Positions 56,462 through 64,000 of a stretch of 64,000 nt of DNA are shown here, piece after piece. Made by a program: the position numbers and the translations under genes. The stretch comes from Chrysemys picta bellii. Its lineage: Eukaryota > Chordata > Testudines > Emydidae. The notes under the pieces were generated by a model that saw only the letters and a program-made list of their open reading frames with translations, was not told where the DNA came from and made no database searches. Location of the stretch: contig NC_088792.1 of NCBI RefSeq assembly GCF_011386835.1, positions 44,506,882-44,570,881 on the forward strand. Reading direction: 5' to 3'. The first letter of the stretch is position 1, and the number at the start of each line of letters is the position of its first letter.

Positions 56462-56860
56462 CAGCCAAAAGTAAAGTTATACATCGGAAAACAAAAAATA
56501 TAGGCCATGCTTACAGGATGGGGGACTCCATCCTGGGAAGTGATGCCTTGGAGGTCATGGGGAATATTCAAATGAACATGAGCTCCCAGTGTAATGCTGT
56601 GGCCAAAAGGGCTAATGTGATCCTTGGATATATAAACAGGAATATTGAGTAGAAGAAGGGAATCGTGCTGGTAAATAATTTATTTTTTGCTTCAGGCACC
56701 AAACTGAAAAATCAGGGGAAATATTTGGTTTGGTTCTGAAACTGTTCAGAATTTGTCAGCAAATGGGAAAAGTCTCTTTTGGGATTGGGAGTTGGAGGTT
56801 AGGGGAAGAGAGAGAGAACGCTTGCCTGTATGACCTTTATCCTGTGTATGTGCCTTTATA

Positions 56861-56945
56861 ACCTTTAGCCCGGTGCATAAGGCACTTGCCTCCAATATGG
56901 GAGACCCAGCTTTGAATCCCTACTATGGAGCAGGGACTTGAATTT
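56861..56945 (+). repeat. tRNA-related SINE fragment
   Basis: An A-box-like TAGCCCGGTGCATAAGG and a B-box-like GCTTTGAATCC (56908) are spaced as in a tRNA-derived sequence, with the anticodon-arm-like TGCCTCCAATATGGGAGA between. It cannot fold as a proper tRNA. Confidence 0.4.
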
Positions 56946-57414
56946 GTGAAGATAACATGCCCTTTTCTTCCCTCCTTACCTGTGACCCTCCACTCCCAAA
57001 TGTGGCATGTATGATTCTCACCCCTGCTTTTCTCACCAAGCCTGTGACACCATTTTTCCCTCCCACCTTGTGAGCAAAATCTAATCCCAACTCCTCAAAC
57101 CACAGTCTCTTCTCCAGAGCAACACTTTCTTTACTACTTCTCCCTCCTCTTACCTTTAGAAGGGGCAGATTGGGGGCTGCCTTGTTCTGGTCTGTTGTTT
57201 CTGTACCTTTTATCTCGCTTTCATACCTTGGGATGACACCGTGAACATTTAGAAATGGTGCTTCATAATATCTAGAATAAGTTGCCAGAAGTCAGTGGCA
57301 ACTCATTTATTTGTATTTGAATTCCGGTTGCACAAGTCTTTCTCCCTCAGCTTCATGTCTTGAGAAACCATTCCTGCCTTGGCAAATACTCTGGCAATAT
57401 ATCCATGCTGGCTC

Positions 57415-57502
57415 TTAGTCTCTATGCCTTGGTTTCTCCATATGTAAAATGGGCATAATATTTACCTACCCTACATCACAGGGACAGAGCCTTGAGTTAA
57501 TC
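57415..57502 (+). repeat. MIR-like (CORE-SINE family) fragment
   Basis: GGTTTCTCCATATGTAAAAT then GGGCATAATATTTACCTACC match the pattern of the MIR 3' half (CAGTTTCC.CATCTGTAAAATGGGGATAATA). It is diverged and old. Confidence 0.6.
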
Positions 57503-59378
57503 TTTTATAATCACTAATAATAAATATCTAAAGTTCTTTTTTAAACCAACAGTACAACGTAAGTTGTACAACTAAGTACAATTTAAGAGAACTTTTTGTT
57601 GATGATGAATCACATATGCAAAAGTGGCAAAAATTGAAAAATAAAATCTTAAATATTTAGCTTTGAATCCAGCTTCTGATTTTTACCGTGGCAATAAAAT
57701 TGCACTAGTTTTCCTCTGCAGTTTTGATTGTTATATTTTCAAATTTCTGACATTAGGAAAATGCAGGAGGTAACACAGTTGTATATTTATGAGAAATAGG
57801 AAAAAAAGGGATCTGACTGCTAGTATATATCCCACTGAGCCAGAACTTACTGTGTTCTTCCTTTCTTTCAAATTGGTCTTTTTGTAACATCAAAAAACAG
57901 TGGTGAAGGAAATTAAAGTAGTTATACTTAATGTATTCTTCATTGAAATCCCAAGTATAGAAACTGCTCTTACTTAAATTAACACAAGACAGTTCAATAT
58001 TGCCACCTGAACAACTAACACAAAATTGTTTGCAATTTAGCTATTATGTAACATCTTTAGTGTCAGCGTAATTAGTTATACATAAGGGTGAATTTTTGCT
58101 GCAACGGTCACAAGAATCATACAGCTACAGCTTTCATGTTTTTTAAAATGTATACTTGATTGTTAACATTTCTATGTATGAATGAGTGAGTGGGTAGAAG
58201 TGATGTTAAATGGTTGAAAACATTTGACTGAAGCCTTGAGAGCTGCAAAATTTAAAACAACAGTTGCATGGGAGACTAGTAAAGAACAGATGTTTAATGG
58301 CTACATTGAAGTGGCCTAAAGGATTTAGAACAATGGGCTCACTGGGAAAGAGCTCTGCAAAATATTTGGACTGAAAGTCAAACCTAAGGTTTCATGAATT
58401 TTGGGCTAGTGGAAAAGAGGCAGGTCAGAAAGCAGAAACTTGCCCATTTCATTATAGACCTGGGAAGACTTGCAGGATCTGCTTGGAGTTTTGGATTTTA
58501 GGAAAACCAAACTTCCATCAAACAGCACAAAGTGAGAACCCCTGTACTTTGAACCCAATAGTTTTGGGCTTCCTAGAAAGAGGAGTAAATCAGAACTGGC
58601 ATATTTCTCCAGTGAGCTCTCTAACTGTTCAAGGCACCATAAGACTCTTTCCTTTGGGTAAAGGAGAGCCTCTCAATGAAATCTGGGACTTGGATTTAGA
58701 AAGGATGGCTCCAGAACAGTAAACTGTTCAAACCATTTTTGTGATACCACAACACATGAATTGTTCTTGATGCTTGGATCATACAAATGAATATAGAAAT
58801 TATTTGGGAATCATTGCCTGAGATTTTTACCTTCCTTATTCTATTTTTATGATCTCTTCTCTTCCCTGTCCCTTGATCCTAGAAGTTTCCTTGTGACTCC
58901 TCCTAAAATTTTATCTTGGGCAGGGAAGGAAGATAAGACTCAGGGTGTGTGGCTGGGTGGGAGGAAGAGGGCTGCAATCCGAGTAAAAGAAAGCAGGAGA
59001 GAATAGCAATAAAAACAGACTCAAATGAAGGAATAAATTTTCAATGGGTGGTTAGAATAAGGCAGGGGTGGCCAACCTGTGGCTCCAGAGCCATATGCAG
59101 CTTTTCAGAAGTTAACAGTGAAATCCTTGCTGATCTTAAACACAAAAAAGAAGCTTACAAGATGTGGAAGATTGGACAAATGACCAGGGAGGAGTATAAA
59201 AATATTGCTCAGGCAATGCAGGAGTGAAATCAGGAAGGCCAAATCACACTTGGAGTTGCAGCTAGCAAGAGATGTTAAGAGTAACAAGAAGGGTTTCTAC
59301 AGTATGTTAGCAACAAAAAGAAAGTCAAGGAAAGTGTGAGCCCCTTACTGAATGAGGGAGGCAACCTAGTGACAGAGG

Positions 59379-59990
59379 ATGTGGAAAAAGCTAATGTACT
59401 CAATGCTTTTTTTTGCCTCTGTCTTCACGAACAAGGTCCGCTCCCAGACTACTGCACTGATCAGCACAGTATGGGGAGGAGGTGACCAGCCCTTTGTGGA
59501 GAAAGAAGTGGTTCAAGGCTATTTAGAAAAGTTGGATGAGCGCAAGTCCATGGGGCCAGATGCGCTGCATCCGAGGGTGCTAAAGGAGTTAGCGGATGTG
59601 ACTGCAGAGCCATTGGCCATTATCTTTGAAAACTCATGGTGATCGAGGGAGGTCCTGGATGACTGGAAAAAGGCTAATGTAGTGCCCATCTTTAAAAAAG
59701 GGAAGGAGGAGGATCCGGGGAACTACAAGCCAGTCAGACTCACCTCAGTCCCTGGAAAAATCTTGGAGCAGGTCCTCAAGGAATCAATTCTGATGCACTT
59801 AGAGGAGAGGAAAGTGATCAGGAACAGTCAGCATGGATTCACCAAGGGCAAGTCATGCCTGACTAACCTAATTGCCTTCTATGATGTGATAACTGGCTCT
59901 GTGGATGAGGGGAAAGCAGTGGACGTGTTATTCCTTGACTTTAGCAAAGCTTTTGATACGGTCTCCCACAGTATTCTTCCAGCAAGTTAA
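59379..59990 (+). pseudogene. CR1 ORF2: linker and N-terminal reverse transcriptase
   Basis: Frame 59379-59642 carries the conserved linker ([20 protein letters not shown]) and ends at a TGA in place of a usual Trp or Arg codon. Frame 59682-59990 continues with VPIFKKG-like, GFTKGKSCLTNL and the motif A block FLDFSKAFD near its end, where Asp is a catalytic metal ligand. It stops after VSHSILPAS, shortly before the hAT insertion. The enzyme would prime on nicked target DNA and copy CR1 RNA. Confidence 0.85.
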
Positions 59991-60020
59991 AGAAGTATGG
60001 GCTCGATGAATGGACTATAA

Positions 60021-60321
60021 CAGGGGTCGGCAACCTTTCAGAAGTGGTGTGCAGAGTCTTCATTTATTTAAGGTTTCGCATACCAGTAATACATTTTAAC
60101 ATTTTTAGAAGGTCTCTTTCTATAAGTCTATAATATATAACTAAACTATTGTTGTATGTAAAGTAAATAAGATTTTTAAAATGTTTAAGAAGTTTAATTT
60201 AAAATTAAATTAAAATGCAGAGTCCCCTGGACCGGTGACCAGGACCTGGGCAGTGTGAGTGCCACTGAAAATTAGCTCGCGTGCTGCCTTCGGCACACGT
60301 GCTATAAGTTGCCTATCCCTG
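60021..60321. mobile_element. hAT-type MITE with perfect 8-bp duplication, innermost layer
   Basis: Ends CAGGGGTCGGCAACC and GGTTGCC-type complement (AGTTGCCTATCCCTG), 301 bp, flanked by GACTATAA at 60013-60020 and 60322-60329. The AT-rich centre and CGCGTGCTGCCTTCGGCAC near the right end are family features. Excision restores the CR1 reading. Confidence 0.9.
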
Positions 60322-60370
60322 GACTATAAGGTGGATAGAAAGCTGGCTAGACCATTGGGCTCAACAAGTA

Positions 60371-61306
60371 GTGAGTAATGGCTCCATGTCTAGTTGGCAG
60401 CCGGTATCAAGCGAAGTGCCCCAAGGGTCGGTCCTGGGGCTGGTTTTGTTCAATATCTTCATTAATGATATGGAGGATGGCGTGGACTGCACCCTCAGCA
60501 AGTTTGCAGATGACACTAAACTGGGAGGAGTGGTAGATAAGCTGGAGGGTAGGGATAGGATACAGAGGGACCTAGACAAATTAGAGGATTGGGCCAAAAG
60601 AAATCTGATGAGGTTCAACAAGGACAAGTGCAGAGTCCTGCACTTAGGACGGAAGAATCCCATGCACTGCTACAGATTAGGGACGGAGTGGATAGGCAGC
60701 AGTTCTGCAGATAAGGACCTAGGGGTTACAGTGGACAAGAAGCTGCATATGAGTCAACAGTGTGCCCTTGTTACCAAAAAGGCTAACAGCATTTTGGGCT
60801 GTATAAGTAGGGGCATTGCCAGCAGATCGAGGGACGTGATCATTCCCCTCTATTCGACATTGGTGAGGCCTCATCTGGAGTACTGTGCCCAGTTTTGGGC
60901 CCCACACTACAAGAAGGATGTGGAAACATTGGAGAGAGTCCAGCGGAGGGCAACAAAAATGATTAGGGGGTTGGAGCACATGATTTATGAGGAGAGGCTG
61001 AGGGAACTGGGATTGTTTAATCTGCAGAAGAGAAGAATGAAGGAGAATTTGTTAGCTGCTTTCAACTACGTGAAAGAGGGTTCCAAAGAGGATGGATCTA
61101 GACTGTTCTCAGTGGTACCATATGACAGAACAAGGAGTAATGGTCCCAAGTTGCAGTGGGGGAGGTTTAGGTTGGATATTAGGAAAAACTTTTTCACTAG
61201 GAGGGTGATGAAGCACTGGAATGGGTTACCTAGGGAGGTGGTGGAATTTCCTTCCTTAGAGGTTTTTAAGGTCAGGCTTGACAAAGCCCTGGCTCGGATG
61301 ATTTAG
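60371..61306 (+). pseudogene. CR1 ORF2: C-terminal reverse transcriptase and tail, 311 codons open
   Basis: The frame starts just after the hAT MITE and runs to the natural CR1 stop. It contains [15 protein letters not shown] (residues 16-30), the catalytic motif FADD (45-48, intact) and the complete post-RT domain: [13 protein letters not shown], the [14 protein letters not shown] block, and [18 protein letters not shown] before the stop. It has no internal stop over 936 bases, which suggests a comparatively recent copy. Without the 5' half, endonuclease and ORF1 it is inactive. Confidence 0.9.
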
Positions 61307-61782
61307 TTGGGGATTGGTGCTGCTTTGAGCAGGGGGTTGGACTAGATGATTTCCTGAGGTCCCTTCCAACCCTGATACTCTATGATTCTTTGAATATGTG
61401 GCTCCTTGTATAGGCACCGTCTCTGGGAGTGGAGCTACAGGCGCCAACTTTCCAATGTGCCGGGGGGGGGGGTGCTCACTGCTCAACCCCTCACTTTGAC
61501 ACAGGTCCTGACCCCACTCCACCCCTTCCTGCCCCCTCCCCTGAGCCTGCAGTGCCCTCGCTCCTCCCCTTCCCCCCCGAGCCTCATGCATGCCACGAAA
61601 GAGCTGATTGGGAGGTGCGGGGAGGCGCTGACCGGTGGGGCTGCCGGTGGGTGGGAGGCGCTGGGAGTGGAGGAGGGGGAGCTAACGGGGATCTGCTGAT
61701 GTATTACTGTGGTTCTTTGGCAATGTACATGAGTAAATTCTGGCTCCTTCTCAGGCTCAGGTTGGCCACCCCTGGAATAAAG

Positions 61783-62560
61783 CAATTTAACTAAACTACC
61801 CTTCAGCCCAATGTACCGCTCATTTTAAACCGGCCAGTAAATAAGTAACCAAGCATTTAAGCAATCTGGCAATTACATATAGTTGTACAATCTTAAAAAA
61901 CAATTGGATCATACTGAAACAATTACAGTAAAAAGTTACTGCAGCATTAAAAGAGTTTGTCAGCCGGTGGATACAATGCAAGCAATTTACTTAGCAATTA
62001 TCTTAACAAATATAGTGATTTTCCCAGTCTTTTACTATATGTATCAAAGTGAAAGCTTGCCTTTATCTACAGCACTGGGAGTAGCAAAGGAGGCTAATGC
62101 TCTAGTTTTAAACTTCAAGAAACCTTGTTTCAAATCTTGTTTAACATATTGGCATGTGGTAATTGCCCAGTCATTGCAAAGGATTTACTGCATAATGTCT
62201 TATGTAACATCATTTAGTTAATCTTAAAAAATAGAATCACAAGCCTGTGATAAATCATAAGCTTCTGATAAATCTTGAAATAACTAATCACTGTGTGTCA
62301 CTTCATGACTGTAGATCACAAGAAACAAAATGGTCTCCATAATATCTTACAGCAGTCATCTTTGCTTTTTAGGCTTGGAGGAGATGTCTAGGAGGTCAGG
62401 CTGGTCAAATCATTCATTGTAGATTTAGCCCTTTTATCTGTTCATGAATCCTTCTCAAACCAATCTTGATTTCTGTATTTGCTATTTTTAGCTATTTACT
62501 AAAGAGCCTGGCAAACAGTTTTCAGAAGATATTTAAAAGATAGGAAACAAAGGTTAGGAA
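61783..62560. other. Unannotated AT-rich stretch
   Basis: Nothing recognisable. Confidence 0.5.
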
Positions 62561-63705
62561 TAAATGGTCAGTTTTCAGAATGGAGAGAGGTAAATAGTAG
62601 TGTCCACCAGGGGTCTCTACTGGAACCAGTGCTGTTCAACATATTCATAAATGATCCGGAGAAAGGAGTAAACAGTGAGGTGGCAAAATTTGCAGATGAT
62701 ACAAAACTACTCAAGATAGTTAAGTCCAAAGCAGACTGTAAAGAGTTACAAAGGGATCTCACAAAACTGGGTGACTGGGCAATAAAATGGCAGATGACAT
62801 TTAATTTTGATAAATGCAGAGTAATGCACATGGGAAAGCGTAATCCCAACTATACATATAAAATGATGGGATCTAAATTAGCTGTTATCACTCAAGAAAG
62901 AGATCTTGGAGTCATTGTGGATAGTTCTCTGAAAACATCCACTCAATGTGCAGCAGCAGTCAAAAAAGTGAACAGCATGTTGGGAATCATTAAGAAAGGG
63001 ATAGATAATAAGACAGAAAATATTATATTGCCTCTATATGAATCCATGGTATGCGCACATCTTGAATACTGCATGCCGATATGGTCACCCCATCTCAAAA
63101 AAGATATATTGGAATTGGAAAAAGCACAGAAAAGGGCAACAAAAATGATTAGGGGTATGGAACAGCTTCCGTATGAAGAGAGATTAGTAAAACTGGGACT
63201 TTTCAGCTTGGAAAAGAGAATACTAAGGGGGGATATAATTGAGGTCTATAAAATCATGACTGGTGTGGAGAAAGTAAATAAGGAAGTATTATTTACTCCT
63301 TCTCATAACACAAGAACTAGGGGTCACCAAATGAAATTAATAGGCAGCAGGTTTAAAAGAAACAAAAGTAAGTATTTCTTCATACAACACACAGTCAACC
63401 TGTGGAACTGAGGATGTTGTGAAGGCCAAGACTCTGACAGGTCTTCGAAAAAGATCTAGATAAATTCATGGAGGATAGGTCCATCAATGGCTATTAGCCA
63501 AGATGGGCTGGGATGGTGTACTTGGCCTCTGTTTGCCAGAGACTGAGAGTGGGTGGCAGGGGATGGATCACTTAGTGATTGCCTGTTCTGTTCATTCCCT
63601 CTGGGGCACCTGGCATTGGCCATTGTCAGAAGACAGGATGCTGGGCTAGATGGACCTTTGGTCTGGCCCAGTAGGGCTGTTCTTATGTTTTTAAAATGAA
63701 TTGTT
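62561..63705 (+). mobile_element. CR1-clade LINE of a different subfamily, 5' truncated
   Basis: The 3' UTR (GGATGCTGGGCTAGATGGAC, CCAGTAGGGCTGTTCTTATG) differs from the other CR1 ends in the window, so this is a separate subfamily. It starts inside the reverse transcriptase. Confidence 0.8.
62629..63411 (+). pseudogene. CR1-clade ORF2 C-terminal reverse transcriptase, 260 codons open
   Basis: The frame opens with [13 protein letters not shown] and has an intact FADD catalytic motif at residues 21-24, then the post-RT blocks [45 protein letters not shown] and [14 protein letters not shown]. It ends at TGA after VNLWN, where related elements continue into LP.EVV, so the last residues are lost or shifted. 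The 5' half of the element is absent. Confidence 0.85.
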
Positions 63706-64000
63706 TGTGAAGTGTTTGTTTTGGCTTTTTTCTTTTTGTTGTTCATGATATGTGCTTGTCAATGGTAATCTGAGTCACATGCTAAGTTAAATAGTTTCTG
63801 CTCTGATTAGATTACATTTTTGGAAAAAGAAAAGATCGCCAAATGACGAATGAGTACTTCAAACATGCTAAAATTCATGAAACTTGTGTTATTCATTAAC
63901 ATTTTCACAAATACCAGGCAGACATTCAAATATTTGCAGAAAATGAAGGACCCCATAAAAATTAGCAGTGAAAATGGCCCTTTTATTTATTAATCTGCTT
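63706..64000. other. Right edge of window, unannotated
   Basis: AT-rich; nothing recognisable. Confidence 0.5.

Larger units (their letters stand above)
53440..56690 (+). mobile_element. Old CR1-clade LINE, plus strand, broken by four later events
   Basis: Successive plus-strand pieces fit one CR1 ORF2: 53540-53679 and 53825-53960 (linker and start of reverse transcriptase, with LKDLADELTGP and WNTGELPEDW-like words), 55100-55262 (IDEITSL-like and EAFD-like motif A region), 56136-56376 (GLVLGPLLFNIFISDLEENI and FADDTKIGG) and 56457-56690 (region after RT). Between them lie a hAT MITE, an opposite-strand CR1, an opposite-strand PLE and a TA microsatellite. The 5' start is approximate and the 3' end is missing. 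Confidence 0.7.
56691..59062. other. Unannotated stretch with two SINE relics
   Basis: Apart from the relics at 56861-56945 and 57415-57502 nothing is recognised. The 79-codon frame at 58483-58722 has no identifiable domain. Confidence 0.45.
59118..61394 (+). mobile_element. CR1 LINE nested in the hAT element
   Basis: The 5'-truncated CR1 begins in the linker ahead of the reverse transcriptase and ends at CTATGATTCTTTGA. Reading frames are broken by stops (TGA at 59642) and by the hAT insertion at 60021-60321. It is the best-preserved LINE in the window. Confidence 0.85.
59063..61774. mobile_element. hAT-type element split by a CR1 insertion
   Basis: The left piece (59063-59117) begins CAGGGGTGGCCAACCTG. 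The right piece (61395-61774) ends CAGGTTGGCCACCCCTG, its inverted partner. The duplications GAATAAGG (59055-59062) and GAATAAAG (61775-61782) match at 7 of 8 bases. The right piece is GC-rich and non-coding. About 435 bp of hAT DNA in total surround the LINE. Confidence 0.85.

Noticed and set aside
56175..56571. Ile-Tyr repeat frames
   Set aside because: They are produced by the TA microsatellite. Only the first part of the plus frame is CR1 sequence.
56861..56945. Possible functional tRNA gene
   Set aside because: A and B boxes are degenerate and the arms do not pair. It is a SINE relic.
58483..58722. 79-codon frame starting with ATG
   Set aside because: Plausible-looking but lacking any recognised domain, splice context or repeat identity; chance is sufficient.
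1..64000. CRISPR arrays, bacterial operons or toxin genes
   Set aside because: No regularly spaced direct repeats and no prokaryotic gene organisation; the sequence is vertebrate repeat DNA.

Overview
The window looks like sauropsid nuclear DNA, most likely from a turtle. That is an inference from the repeat mix: CR1-clade LINEs with octamer-like 3' ends, Penelope-like elements (PLEs), a tRNA-derived SINE sharing its tail with CR1, Gmr1-like and other Ty3/Gypsy elements, an endogenous retrovirus, and many hAT, Harbinger and TA-target MITEs. No complete host protein-coding gene, tRNA, rRNA or CRISPR array was recognised. Almost every sizeable reading frame is retroelement debris or lies by chance in GC-rich repeat DNA. 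Layout: 1-9 kb holds a hairpin-bearing hAT MITE with a perfect 8-bp target duplication (52-319), a palindromic PLE insertion with a 12-bp target duplication (3192-3622), and a CpG-rich block (about 7740-8450) carrying a consensus splice donor on the minus strand, the only serious hint of a host gene. From 9 to 22.8 kb there is a second palindromic PLE end, hAT and Harbinger MITEs, two minus-strand CR1 3' ends, an old plus-strand CR1 (16860-20872) cut by a younger CR1 and three MITEs, and a PLE with an internal inversion (21931-22812). From 25.4 to 28.5 kb lies a decayed Gypsy pol, split inside its integrase zinc-binding region by GC-rich DNA, a MITE and a 1082-bp solo LTR. From 29.4 to 31.0 kb is the 3' end of an endogenous retrovirus (LTR, polypurine tract, env), with part of env repeated in inverted orientation. 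At 31.7-32.2 kb is a long-inverted-repeat element. The interval 37871-41904 is a young, LTR-bounded, Gmr1-like Gypsy element with a SCAN-type gag, zinc knuckle, protease and integrase N-terminus but no reverse transcriptase. From 47 to 64 kb come another PLE with an 11-bp target duplication, an LTR interrupted by a hAT MITE, a plus-strand CR1 (about 53440-56690) broken by a hAT MITE, an opposite-strand CR1, a PLE and a TA microsatellite, then a three-level nest (hAT containing CR1 containing hAT, 59063-61774) and a final CR1 of a different subfamily. How the parts relate: nothing here works as a pathway. The biology is retrotransposition (CR1 reverse transcriptase, GIY-YIG PLEs, Gypsy and ERV pol/env) and the cross-mobilised passengers (SINE, MITEs, RT-less Gypsy). 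Target-site duplications and restored flanking reading give a relative order of insertions. Boundaries were read by eye without alignment software.
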